From CAZHNW01 sp942491575 (lineage in GTDB: Bacteria; Spirochaetota; UBA4802; UBA5550): a DNA stretch of 64,000 nucleotides. The stretch is from assembly GCA_942491575.1 (NCBI GenBank), contig CALOBT010000025.1, positions 1,488,001 to 1,552,000 of the forward strand, written 5' to 3'. Under the pieces are notes generated by a model. The model ran no database searches. It was given only the letters and a program-made list of their open reading frames with translations, and had not been told where the DNA came from. The translations under genes and the position numbers were made by a program. This document shows, piece after piece, positions 24,875-32,919 of the stretch. The number at the start of each line of letters is the position of its first letter. The stretch's first letter is position 1.

Positions 24875-26269
24875 TTACCCTGAGATTACTTTCTTTAATT
24901 CAACAATCTGTAATTCACATTCCCTGCGGGCGGTACTTCCGATAGAGGCCTTTCTCTCTGTTGAGAGTTCAGGATTCAGGATATCCGCTATATCATCACC
25001 AATGGCCTCAGAAAAATGTGAAATATCCTCCAGCTTCAGGGTGAAGAAATCCTTATTATTTTCTTCACAGAAACGTACGATATTGCCCACTATTTCATGG
25101 GATTGACGAAAGGGGACTCCCTTCATTACAAGGTAATCAGCCAGGTCGGTGGCAGTCGAAAAGTTGCTGTAGACGGACTCGCCCATTCTATCCGCATTTA
25201 CCGTCATTGTACGAATCATTTCTTCCATACCCTCAAGACTCAGGGCCACCGTATCAATGGAATCGAAGAGGGGCTCTTTATCTTCCTGCAGATCACGATT
25301 GTAGGTCATGGGAAGCCCCTTTAATATCGTAAGGAGAGATACGAGGTTGCCATTAAGACGCCCTGACTTCCCCCTTATCAACTCTGCCAGGTCCGGATTT
25401 CTTTTCTGGGGCATGATTGATGAGCCGGTGGTTACCGCATCCGCAAGACGGATAAAATTAAATTCCGAGGAAGACCAGAGAACCAGTTCCTCTGACAGAC
25501 GCGAAAGGTGTGTACCCAGTACGGAAGCAAAATACAGGAAGTCGAGGATAAAATCCCTGTCACTGACGGCATCCATGGAATTTAAAATAATGGATTCGAA
25601 TCCGAGTTCCTGCCTGAGAAACTCCCTGTCATTTTTATAATTAACACCCGCCAGGGCACCGGAGCCGAGTGGAAGGGATGCGCAGGATTTTTCCACCGCC
25701 TCCAGACGGACTAAATCACGATGAAATTTCCATGCATAGGCGAGCATATGATGGCCGAAGCGTACAGGCTGTGCAACCTGCAGATGTGTATATCCCGGAA
25801 TAAATACATCCAGTGTGTTTTCAGCAGTATTTACCATGGTTTTCAGCAAGGCAGAAAGAAGGGAGTGAATAGTTTTGCATTCATCTCTCAGGAAAAGCCG
25901 CATATCAAGGGCTACCTGGTCATTCCTGGAACGGGCTGTATGCAGTTTTTTGCCCGCGTCCCCTATCCGTTCAGTGAGACTGGCTTCGATATTCATGTGA
26001 ATGTCTTCAAGGGCAAGGTCAAACTGAAAAGTACCCTCATCAATTTCCTTTTCAATTTCTTTGAGACCGGCGACAATACTTTCCAGTTCCACTGAAGAGA
26101 GCACTCCCATCCGGTTCAACATACCTGCATGGGCTATTGAGCCTCGAATATCCTGCCGGTACATTCTTGAATCATAATGAACGGAAGCAGAAAGACGTTC
26201 GGTAATACTGGCGGCACTTCCTGCAAAACGTCCTCCCCAAAGTTTTTTCTTATTCTCAGAACTGCTCAT
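24875..26269 (-). CDS. argH: Argininosuccinate lyase
   Basis: A 464-residue fumarase-superfamily lyase that cleaves argininosuccinate to arginine and fumarate. The signature is TGSSIMPQKRNPD with the catalytic Ser. Other family motifs: KLWGGRFAG at the N-terminus, LHTARSRNDQVALDMRLF, FIPGYTHLQVAQPV with the catalytic His, PLGSGALAGV, and FSTATDLADYLV. Length is typical. No other arginine gene is nearby. It runs in the same direction as the flagellar genes upstream, but 166 bp with hairpins separate them. Confidence 0.95.
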   Translation of the reverse strand: MSSSENKKKLWGGRFAGSAASITERLSASVHYDSRMYRQDIRGSIAHAGMLNRMGVLSSVELESIVAGLKEIEKEIDEGTFQFDLALEDIHMNIEASLTERIGDAGKKLHTARSRNDQVALDMRLFLRDECKTIHSLLSALLKTMVNTAENTLDVFIPGYTHLQVAQPVRFGHHMLAYAWKFHRDLVRLEAVEKSCASLPLGSGALAGVNYKNDREFLRQELGFESIILNSMDAVSDRDFILDFLYFASVLGTHLSRLSEELVLWSSSEFNFIRLADAVTTGSSIMPQKRNPDLAELIRGKSGRLNGNLVSLLTILKGLPMTYNRDLQEDKEPLFDSIDTVALSLEGMEEMIRTMTVNADRMGESVYSNFSTATDLADYLVMKGVPFRQSHEIVGNIVRFCEENNKDFFTLKLEDISHFSEAIGDDIADILNPELSTERKASIGSTARRECELQIVELKKVISG

Positions 26270-26318
26270 CTTTCACTCCAGTTTCTTTCTTCGTAATTTA
26301 TCTGTACGCTGCGGACAG

Positions 26319-26354
26319 GGGCGTACGCCCTCCAGGCGGGGAGTCCCCTGCCTG
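26319..26354. other. Two adjacent GC-rich hairpins upstream of argH
   Basis: A perfect palindrome GGGCGTACGCCC (26319-26330) lies beside CAGGCGGGG-AGT-CCCC-T-GCCTG (26333-26354), a 9-bp stem with one bulge. They sit in the gap between the unknown flagellar-operon gene and argH. No T run follows on the minus strand. Confidence 0.5.
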
Positions 26355-26435
26355 ATCATTTGCTGAAAAAATATCTTTCTTTGGGCGACAGGAAGGCACG
26401 GAGTGTATTTTTCGTCAAGTATAAAGAACTCACAT

Positions 26436-27446
26436 TTAACTGTTTTCCACTTCAAGGTGTTCCAGCAGTTTTCCCATCAATCCATCAAGTTCTTGCATTA
26501 CCGGGACCAGCTCATACTCCAGAATATCGGAGAGACTGATAATGTCATCATTCTCCATAACCTCTTCTATCTCACTGAGAAGATCCTGAAGTTGCAGATT
26601 TTTTTCCTCCAGGGAACTTTCACCCTCACCTTTGATCTCACCGGGATCGAGAGAAAAGACCGGGACTACCTGGTAACAACTCCTGGTATAGGCGTAGATG
26701 AAACCTATAAACCGGTTCAGGCTTTCAACACCATCGGCATCATTTCCCCCCTGAAAAGCGATGGCTGCTTTTTTCAGGTTTTCGATCTCTGCCGGTATTG
26801 CATTTTTAATTTCAAGAAGCGAAGAGAGTAAGGTATCAGGTGAATCGATACTTTTTGCAATAAGGGTTCTCATTTCATCACACGACAGAAGGAGACGAAA
26901 AATTTCTCTTATGTATGTAAAAATCTGTTTCTCAGAATCGAGCCTCTCCAGGACCTGTTCGAGATTGTCTGAGGAAACAATATATTCTCCAAGGGAATTT
27001 GCATTTTCTATAAACCGGGCCAGTGGTTCATCCATATAAAGGGCAGTTTCCGGATCCGCACCAATCAATTTCACAACAGACAGCAGCACATCCGAAAGCC
27101 ATTGCAGGCCGTCTCCGAGATGCTTCAATTCTTCTTCCGCATCACCCAATCTACCTGTGACATCATCGATAAATGTCTTTGCTTTTTCGCAATACCTTAT
27201 TCCGGCATCAATTGAAGAAATAACAATATCTGCCCGTGATTCAATGAGGCAATTGATCTGGCTGGTATCATCAACAGACATTTCCGGGACTTCATCAACG
27301 GCAAAACATTCTCCATCTATGATAACTTCACTAAAAATAAGATCACGTTCCTTCGTCCAGTCCATCAGCGATTCTATTACCTTCGATACCGTCGATTCAT
27401 TTTCCAACTGAAAATCTATTGCGTGATTGTTAATAAATATCTCCAC
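26436..27446 (-). CDS. Unknown protein cotranscribed with fliD
   Basis: I do not recognise this 336-residue acidic protein. The first ~70 residues (MEIFINNHAIDFQLENESTV, FSEVIIDGECFAVDEVPEMS) look like a small beta-rich domain. The rest is helical: residues about 75-330 form long amphipathic helices (CEKAKTFIDDVTGRLGDAEEELKHLGDGLQ). No signal peptide or membrane segment. The start is GTG 27446 with AGGGAG upstream. It begins 17 bp after fliD ends and runs the same way, so it probably belongs to filament assembly, perhaps as a chaperone or regulator; that is inferred from position only. Confidence 0.75.
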   Translation of the reverse strand: MEIFINNHAIDFQLENESTVSKVIESLMDWTKERDLIFSEVIIDGECFAVDEVPEMSVDDTSQINCLIESRADIVISSIDAGIRYCEKAKTFIDDVTGRLGDAEEELKHLGDGLQWLSDVLLSVVKLIGADPETALYMDEPLARFIENANSLGEYIVSSDNLEQVLERLDSEKQIFTYIREIFRLLLSCDEMRTLIAKSIDSPDTLLSSLLEIKNAIPAEIENLKKAAIAFQGGNDADGVESLNRFIGFIYAYTRSCYQVVPVFSLDPGEIKGEGESSLEEKNLQLQDLLSEIEEVMENDDIISLSDILEYELVPVMQELDGLMGKLLEHLEVENS

Positions 27447-27463
27447 CTGCCACTCCCTCTCAA

Positions 27464-29485
27464 TTATTTCTTTTTGTCGTTATTACCCATTTGAGCATTC
27501 ATCCAGTTTCTCTGGGAATTCGCACCCGAAATGGCCTTTTCCATGGCGCCAAATTTTGCTCTCAGTTTATCTTCATATTTTTTTAAATGATCTGTTTGTC
27601 TTACAATCCGTTCATTGGCCAGTTTAATGGATTGATTCTCCATTTCAATTTTACTGGAAATAATATTTCTTCCGAAGCCGACATATGCCTTCAGCTTTTT
27701 ATTCAGGTTATAGGCCATACCTGCATCAAGGCGGTTATCCCCGTCGGTATCGGAACCGAAAAACATTGAAACGCCTTCAGGATTATCAATTATTGTATTT
27801 TTTAGAATTTCTTCATCTATGACCAGCTTACCAAGCTTGATAGACTCCCAGTCTGCATTAATTTTTCCTGTGGAAATTCCCATCTGGGTAATTATTCTTA
27901 CAGGTTTTTCAGCCCTTGTGGGATACGCCGCATTTACTGTCCGTTTCATCATATTTTCTATCCGGACAATAGTCATATCTCCAACAAAAAGCCCCTGATC
28001 TCTTTTCTTTTCCTTGTAATCACCCGGTTTACTCGATTTTCCTGTTTTTATCAATTTTCTATGAAAATCAAGGTAATCGTTGTAGGCCTTTACAAATTTC
28101 CTGATTTTGTCAGTAGCAACTTCGATATCGTTTTTAATATTTATTTCAACGGGAACCTTGGAGGCCATACGCAGATCAAGGTTAACACCCTTTATAATAT
28201 CAGTCAGGCCATTGTTATTATCACGGGTAATTTCTACGCCATTCACCTTGAGTTTCGCGTCCTGTGCTTTGGCGATTTCGTTTTTCAGCTTCATTCCCCC
28301 CTCTTCCTTTGAGGGAGTCAAAAGCTTTGCCTTTGAAAAGGAAGTTTCACCGTCATTGCAGTAAAAGACCACCTTCTGAATCTTTTTATCTTTCATGTCC
28401 CGCCCTACGGGAAGAACCTGCTTTCCCTTAGACTTCAGATCTACCGGATACAGTTTCTCTATTCTCTTACCATCCTTCCCTGTGGTGACGACACCGACTC
28501 CAATAATAGAATCGAATTTTTTATCAGGGGGCTTTTTCTCAAGTTCTCTGATGCGGGAGATATTGTATCCCCGCAATACAATACCTTTGATGACAATTTT
28601 TTCATCGGGTCCCATTTCAAGTCTTTTTGGGACTGCATCTTCCTCACTGATCGGTTTTTTATAATTAAAAAAGAATTCAAGGGTTGTATCCTTTTCAGCC
28701 TTCACTGATGCAGGGAGTGTATATTCCCTCCACAGAAGACCCGTCATATTGAGAACATGCCCGTCTTTGGAAACACTGATTTTTCCGTCTTCTTTTCCAA
28801 TTTTTCTGGTACCAAGGTAAGAGGTAAAAAAACGTCTGTCAAAGGTAAGAGCCGTAGATATTGCATCCTTTTTCTTTTCTGCCCCGGTAAGTCCCGTTTT
28901 TGAGAGAAGGTTTTTACTACCGGTTATTTTAATTTCTCCCTTCTTCCCCTGAACCTTTGACTGGAGTGTCAGGATATAGTCATTCCCAACAGTTCTTACC
29001 AGTGAAGTTGAGACGGCATCCTTTGCTTCCTCATCAATTCTGGTCTGGAGAGCCTTCAACTTCCCCCCCTTGAACCTGATGGGATATTTTTCTCCATTAA
29101 CCATTATCGTGATTTTACCGCCGGGGAGACGGAGATCCTTTTCTATGGTGTCTGATGCAATTTTATGTGTCGAGGCAATCTGCATCACCTCAATTTTATG
29201 ACTTCCCACATCAGCTATCTTTGAAGCCTTTGCACTGATCACACCTGCGTTTGCAGAAATTGCTTTCTTATCATCATAGGAGGCGCGAAAACCGTAAAGA
29301 TCCCTGGAGGCACTGTTTAAAGCTTTCAGGTGCCCCTTTAGCTGATCAAGGGCCTGCTTGCGCCTTCGGTTATTTCTAATATCCTCTTCAAGTTTCCGTA
29401 TCGGCCTTGCTTCAACTTTCAGGAGTTTATCTATAATGGCATCGGTTTCAATACCGGATGCGACACCACCCATTGTTATCGGCAT
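27464..29485 (-). CDS. fliD: Flagellar hook-associated protein 2 (filament cap)
   Basis: FliD, the cap under which flagellin subunits fold at the filament tip. It has 673 residues, longer than enterobacterial FliD. The N-terminal domain is typical: MGGVASGIETDAIIDKLLKVE, coiled region to about 60. A large middle region holds the beta-rich cap domains. The C-terminal FliD_C part has VKAYNDYLDFHRKL, LKNTIIDNPEGVSMFFGS, and a terminal coiled coil (SSKIEMENQSIKLANERIVRQTD). AGGAGGAAGT precedes the ATG. In spirochaetes the filament is periplasmic. Confidence 0.93.
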   Translation of the reverse strand: MPITMGGVASGIETDAIIDKLLKVEARPIRKLEEDIRNNRRRKQALDQLKGHLKALNSASRDLYGFRASYDDKKAISANAGVISAKASKIADVGSHKIEVMQIASTHKIASDTIEKDLRLPGGKITIMVNGEKYPIRFKGGKLKALQTRIDEEAKDAVSTSLVRTVGNDYILTLQSKVQGKKGEIKITGSKNLLSKTGLTGAEKKKDAISTALTFDRRFFTSYLGTRKIGKEDGKISVSKDGHVLNMTGLLWREYTLPASVKAEKDTTLEFFFNYKKPISEEDAVPKRLEMGPDEKIVIKGIVLRGYNISRIRELEKKPPDKKFDSIIGVGVVTTGKDGKRIEKLYPVDLKSKGKQVLPVGRDMKDKKIQKVVFYCNDGETSFSKAKLLTPSKEEGGMKLKNEIAKAQDAKLKVNGVEITRDNNNGLTDIIKGVNLDLRMASKVPVEINIKNDIEVATDKIRKFVKAYNDYLDFHRKLIKTGKSSKPGDYKEKKRDQGLFVGDMTIVRIENMMKRTVNAAYPTRAEKPVRIITQMGISTGKINADWESIKLGKLVIDEEILKNTIIDNPEGVSMFFGSDTDGDNRLDAGMAYNLNKKLKAYVGFGRNIISSKIEMENQSIKLANERIVRQTDHLKKYEDKLRAKFGAMEKAISGANSQRNWMNAQMGNNDKKK

Positions 29486-29670
29486 CTTACTTCCTCCTGT
29501 CTAAGGGGACCGTAGCATACATTTACCAGATGTCAGCAGGTCACTCTATAAGATAACTTCTCGTTTAATTATCGTCAACTTCTGTATTTTGAAGAAGAAC
29601 TTTACGGAAGGGACATAAAAAAAAGGGGAAAACGGGGTAATATGAGGGGGGCTATACGCAGGTTTGAATA
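29486..29670. other. Intergenic region upstream of fliD
   Basis: No gene is seen. This stretch, followed by the flaG terminator, should hold the fliD promoter. I find no clear sigma-70 or sigma-28 match by eye. Confidence 0.35.
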
Positions 29671-29735
29671 TAAAAAAAAGGCAAAAGTCCACTGATACAC
29701 ACAAATTCGGTTCTTATGTGCATTAATGGACTTTT
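29671..29735 (-). terminator. Rho-independent terminator after flaG
   Basis: On the minus strand AAAAGTCCA (29735-29727) pairs with TGGACTTTT (29691-29683); short CACA/TGTG pairing occurs in the loop. It is followed by GCC and a run of eight T. It separates flaG from fliD. Confidence 0.75.
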
Positions 29736-29773
29736 ATTTTCCGTCTGAATGCATATATCTACAGAATTTTCCC

Positions 29774-30112
29774 TTATCTTGATTCATCTATAATGACACC
29801 AAGAAAGTCCTGTATATGTTCCAATAGTTTTATCGCATCCTTTGCCGGAATTTCACGCAGAACTTCATCGGTGGAAGGATCAATCACCTTCATTATTACC
29901 CGATGAGTCTTTTCGTGATAGTGAAAACTTAATTTACCGTTGAACCTGTCAACAGACTTGTTCAATTTATCGACAACGGCTATAGTTTCACTTTTACCAG
30001 GATCTTTTTCCTCCACATGAACTCCGTTATTTACGGAAGGAGGGGAAGCTTTCCTGGAACTGTTATTCTTCAGTGTATTGTCAATGCTGTCTAAAATTAT
30101 CCCTATACTCAT
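29774..30112 (-). CDS. flaG: FlaG family protein
   Basis: A 112-residue FlaG-like protein, often encoded beside flagellin and fliD and linked to filament length. The conserved C-terminal half is present: KLSFHYHEKTHRVIMKVIDPSTDEVLREIP followed by AKDAIKLLEHIQDFLGVIID. The N-terminus is polar and probably disordered. ACGGAGG lies before the ATG. It is followed by its own terminator and preceded by two hairpins behind the flagellin gene. Confidence 0.88.
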   Translation of the reverse strand: MSIGIILDSIDNTLKNNSSRKASPPSVNNGVHVEEKDPGKSETIAVVDKLNKSVDRFNGKLSFHYHEKTHRVIMKVIDPSTDEVLREIPAKDAIKLLEHIQDFLGVIIDESR

Positions 30113-30155
30113 GATATAACCTCCGTGTTACACCGACATCCTCCTTGAAATTTAA

Positions 30156-30222
30156 AAAGGTCCCCCTTTCCGGCCTCCCGCCGGAAAGGGGCTGAAGTCA
30201 ACCGCACTGCAGAGTTGACTTC
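30156..30222 (-). terminator. Tandem hairpins after the first flagellin gene
   Basis: A 9-bp stem GAAGTCAAC/GTTGACTTC (30194-30222) is followed, in transcription order, by a perfect 12-bp stem CCCCTTTCCGGC/GCCGGAAAGGGG (30163-30191) with a 5-base loop. On the minus strand the second continues GGACCTTTTTAAA, a terminator-like end. Partial readthrough into flaG is possible. Confidence 0.75.
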
Positions 30223-30249
30223 TTCTTTACTGATTCTATTCAACCGGTA

Positions 30250-31095
30250 CTATTCAAGTAGCTTCATAATCAGCTTTGGCTTGAAATTCGCTTGCGCCAG
30301 CATCGCGGTACCAGTCTGAACTAGAATCTGGTCCTTTGTGTACTCAACCATTTGAGCTGCCATATCAACATCACGAACGCGAGAGTCTGCAGCCATCATA
30401 TTTTCATACGATAAAGTAAGAGCCTTAATCGTATTCTCCATCCTGTTGTAATAGGAACCAAGATCTGCCCTCTGTCGATTCAATTGCTCAAGAGCAAGAT
30501 CGACATATCCGATCATGGCATTTGCCTGTCCAACAGTAGAGATAGACCGCTTCTTGTTCGCTGCATCGATTAGATTTAAAGCCTTTCCACCGATGGTCGC
30601 GATATAGACGCGAATCCTCTGATTGCTATTGGCTCCCACATGGAAAAACATGCTGCCCACTTTGCTGTTCTTGGCAAAAGTTCCGGTAAGCATCTTCATC
30701 CTGTTAAACTCAGCAGATGTGGCAATTCGATCGATTTCCTCAACCAGCTGGGATACCTCAACCTGAATCTGGGTTCTATCACTGTTCGAATAAATCCCGT
30801 TGGCAGATTGTACAGACAGCATCCTTATCCTCTGAAGCATATCATTTACCTGCTGAAATGATCCCTCCGCGACCTGAATGAAAGAAAGCCCATTCTGGGC
30901 GTTCTTTTCAGCCTGGATCAGGCCATTAATCTGTGTACGCATCTTCTCCGATACGGCCAGTCCGGAAGCATCATCACCAGCACGGTTAATGGCTTCACCT
31001 GAGGCAAGCTTTTCGATTGATTTGTCCATCCGGCTTGCAACAGTCTGCATTTGCCTGTTCGCAAAAATGGCACTCATGTTGTGATTGATTCTCAT
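30250..31095 (-). CDS. flaB: Flagellin, FlaB type (copy 1)
   Basis: Core filament flagellin of 281 residues, the length usual for spirochaete FlaB, which lacks the variable D2/D3 region. N-terminal D0/D1: MRINHNMSAIFANRQMQTVA and GDDASGLAVSEKMRTQI, NAQNGLSFIQVAEG. C-terminal: LGSYYNRMENTIKALTLSYEN, RVRDVDMAAQMVEYTKDQIL and QTGTAMLAQANFKPKLIMKLLE. The SD is AAGGGAGGG. It has a long hairpin-rich region upstream whose loop repeats that exact SD 9-mer. It lies directly downstream of a second flagellin gene in the same direction. Confidence 0.95.
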   Translation of the reverse strand: MRINHNMSAIFANRQMQTVASRMDKSIEKLASGEAINRAGDDASGLAVSEKMRTQINGLIQAEKNAQNGLSFIQVAEGSFQQVNDMLQRIRMLSVQSANGIYSNSDRTQIQVEVSQLVEEIDRIATSAEFNRMKMLTGTFAKNSKVGSMFFHVGANSNQRIRVYIATIGGKALNLIDAANKKRSISTVGQANAMIGYVDLALEQLNRQRADLGSYYNRMENTIKALTLSYENMMAADSRVRDVDMAAQMVEYTKDQILVQTGTAMLAQANFKPKLIMKLLE

Positions 31096-31575
31096 TTGAA
31101 CCCTCCCTTGTTGTTGTCGGAATTATCACTTTTAGTTCTATGAATAATTCCGGATTTTTCAACAGGACATCATGCCCCTGCCGGGATCGTTTCCGATCCA
31201 AAGGTTGTCTCCTTATAATCGCCGTCCGGACTGCCCATAATCCAGACAACACCGGCACCGAATTGCTCCGGCAGCCGGTGATGCCCTCCCTTCATCACAA
31301 GCTGCCGGAACTTTCGGACCGGCAACCGGTATATGCTGAAGAAAAGGCAAAGATTCACATGGCGGCCACCCCCTTCTGTGCGATGACGCACATCAGGGAA
31401 ATGGGACCATGCAAATCCAGAACCCTTCTCCAGCATTTTACCGGACATAAAATCAGTGATGTTTGCACACCCCTGACCATATTTTTCTGGGCAGTCACAT
31501 AATAAGAAAAGGTATGAGAACCTGGTTAAGTTTTCAAAGAACCGAAAAAGTCTTACTCTTTTAATTTTTTCTGAC
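31096..31575 (-). promoter_or_regulatory. Structured leader/intergenic region upstream of flagellin copy 1
   Basis: The 480-bp gap between the two flagellin genes has no convincing gene. It holds several hairpins: GGATCG/CGATCC (31184-31199), ACCGG-CAA-CCGGT (31318-31330) and TGTGCG-ATGA-CGCACA (31377-31392). The largest is TCCGGCAG...GTGATG/CATCAC...CTGCCGGA (31267-31309). The loop of the large one reads AAGGGAGGG on the mRNA strand, identical to the flagellin SD at 31109-31101. I see no clear promoter; a weak TTGAAA/TACCTT pair on the minus strand near 31500-31540 is possible. Confidence 0.6.
31267..31309 (-). promoter_or_regulatory. Large stem-loop with SD-like GGA loop upstream of flaB
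   Basis: An 8-bp outer stem TCCGGCAG/CTGCCGGA, a 3x3 internal loop, and a 6-bp inner stem GTGATG/CATCAC close a 9-base loop, AAGGGAGGG in the mRNA. GGA in a hairpin loop, with a second copy at the SD, is the layout known for CsrA sites in flagellin leaders. No csrA or fliW gene is in this window. Confidence 0.55.
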
Positions 31576-32430
31576 CTAAACTGAATTTAACAATCTAAGC
31601 GCTGACTGAGTCTGCAGGTTAGCCTGTGCAAGCATCGCTGTACCACTCTGAACAAGCACCTGATTCTTGGTAAAATCAACCATCTCTTCTGCCACATCGG
31701 CATCCCGGATTCGTGATTCAGCAGCCTGGATGTTCTCAAAAGCTGTCATGAGACCACGAGCGGTCATGTCGAGACGGTTATAGTATGCACCAAGGTCAGC
31801 GCGCTGCTTGGAAAGAATCTGCAGGGCATTATCCATAAGACCAATCGATGCGTTAGCACCACCAGGACTAGAAAGGGAGACTGATACTTTGCCTGTGGCA
31901 TCTCTGAACTTAAATGCCTGTGCAGTCATAGTACCGATATAGACCCTTTCTCTCTGATTCATGTTGGCTCCAAGATGAAACCACATGCTGGCCTTACCAT
32001 TTACCCGAGAAAATTCTCCAGTCAGAACTTTAAATCTGTTAAATTCGGCTTGCGAAGCTATACGGTCAACCTCATCAACAAGAGCAGATACTTCAACCTG
32101 GATAAGCTGTCTATCCCGGTCGGAATAAATTCCGTTTGCGGATTGAATAGAAAGAACCCTGACCCTCTGGATAATACTTGCAGTTTGTGCAAGATATCCT
32201 TCTGCGGTCTGAACAAAAGACATACCATCTTCGGTATTTCTCTCAGCCTGACGCAGGCCCTGGATCTGGGTACGCATCTTTTCAGATACTGCCAATCCTG
32301 AAGCATCGTCCCCTGCCTTGTTAATCCTCTCGCCTGAGGAAAGTTTTTCCATGCCACTGGTAACTTCCCATTGAGAGAATTTCAAGGATCGGTTAGCATT
32401 AATGGCACTCATGTTGTGATTAATTATCAT
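31576..32430 (-). CDS. flaB: Flagellin, FlaB type (copy 2)
   Basis: Second core flagellin, 284 residues, clearly paralogous to the gene downstream. Conserved ends: MIINHNMSAINANRSLKFSQ, GDDASGLAVSEKMRTQIQGL, LSIQSANGIYSDRDRQLIQVE, DLGAYYNRLDMTARGLMTAFEN, RIRDADVAEEMVDFTKNQVL and SGTAMLAQANLQTQSALRLL. The middle VGANMNQ-like segment (HLGANMNQRERVYIGTM) is typical of spirochaete FlaB. SD AAAGGAG. It has a strong sigma-70-type promoter and a leader with two perfect hairpins. Confidence 0.95.
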   Translation of the reverse strand: MIINHNMSAINANRSLKFSQWEVTSGMEKLSSGERINKAGDDASGLAVSEKMRTQIQGLRQAERNTEDGMSFVQTAEGYLAQTASIIQRVRVLSIQSANGIYSDRDRQLIQVEVSALVDEVDRIASQAEFNRFKVLTGEFSRVNGKASMWFHLGANMNQRERVYIGTMTAQAFKFRDATGKVSVSLSSPGGANASIGLMDNALQILSKQRADLGAYYNRLDMTARGLMTAFENIQAAESRIRDADVAEEMVDFTKNQVLVQSGTAMLAQANLQTQSALRLLNSV

Positions 32431-32472
32431 TTTACACTCCTTTGTATGTACTCTTTACTGGCTTCCTTGCCA

Positions 32473-32577
32473 TGTCGATTCTGAGGGCACGGAATCGACA
32501 GAATTACCAGGTTAAAAACTGAAAATGCTCAGTTAATGACCCCGTTCCAGGCTTGTATCTGGGCACATACAAGCCTG
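32473..32577 (-). promoter_or_regulatory. Two perfect hairpins with a shared loop motif in the flaB copy 2 leader
   Basis: First, in mRNA order, is an 11-bp stem CAGGCTTGTAT/ATACAAGCCTG (32577-32548) with loop GTGCCCAG. Then comes a 9-bp stem TGTCGATTC/GAATCGACA (32500-32473) with loop CGTGCCCTCA. The stems differ completely but both loops contain GTGCCC. They lie between the predicted transcription start near 32600 and the SD. Confidence 0.7.
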
Positions 32578-32607
32578 CAACACCTACAAAGGACATGACA
32601 CCATTTT

Positions 32608-32636
32608 AGTATAGCTCCTCGTGCATTCGTTGTCAA
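32608..32636 (-). promoter_or_regulatory. Sigma-70-type promoter for flaB copy 2
   Basis: On the minus strand TTGACA (32636-32631) and TATACT (32613-32608) are 17 bp apart. This predicts a leader of about 170 bases. A sigma-70-type flagellin promoter, not sigma-28, is plausible in spirochaetes, where some flaB genes use housekeeping promoters. Confidence 0.7.
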
Positions 32637-32919
32637 AGATCAAAAGAGTAAGCAGGGATCACTCCCTGTTCGAATTCTCGCCCCCTTTGGCGGGTATATT
32701 TAACTCCGCTATAGACGATTACAGGTAGTTACATGCGTTTATATGAAAATATACCATCATACGAGCACAATTGATCTCATTTTGAAAAAAATCACTTTTT
32801 TAAGATTTTTTTTGGGGGAAGTTTAAGACAGATTTCTTGAAGTAAAATTTTTTGATGGCGAGGAAGTGAACATCCATGAAAACGCTTTCGCGCATTCATG
32901 AATATACGCCTTTTAAAAT
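32637..32919. other. Intergenic region, no gene
   Basis: Gap between the flagellin promoter and the end of the OmpA-fusion gene. It contains one short hairpin CAGGGA-TCAC-TCCCTG (32653-32668) followed by a tRNA-arm-like TTCGAATTC that does not build a tRNA, and an A/T-rich stretch. No other signal is seen. Confidence 0.45.

Noticed and set aside
31170..31448. 92-residue open frame between the two flagellin genes (minus strand)
   Set aside because: No SD, composition unlike a protein, and the sequence is full of hairpins; better read as untranslated leader.
32653..32700. tRNA-like stretch: short hairpin followed by TTCGAATTC and a GC-rich end
   Set aside because: No acceptor, D or anticodon arms can be built around it, and the T-arm bases do not pair.
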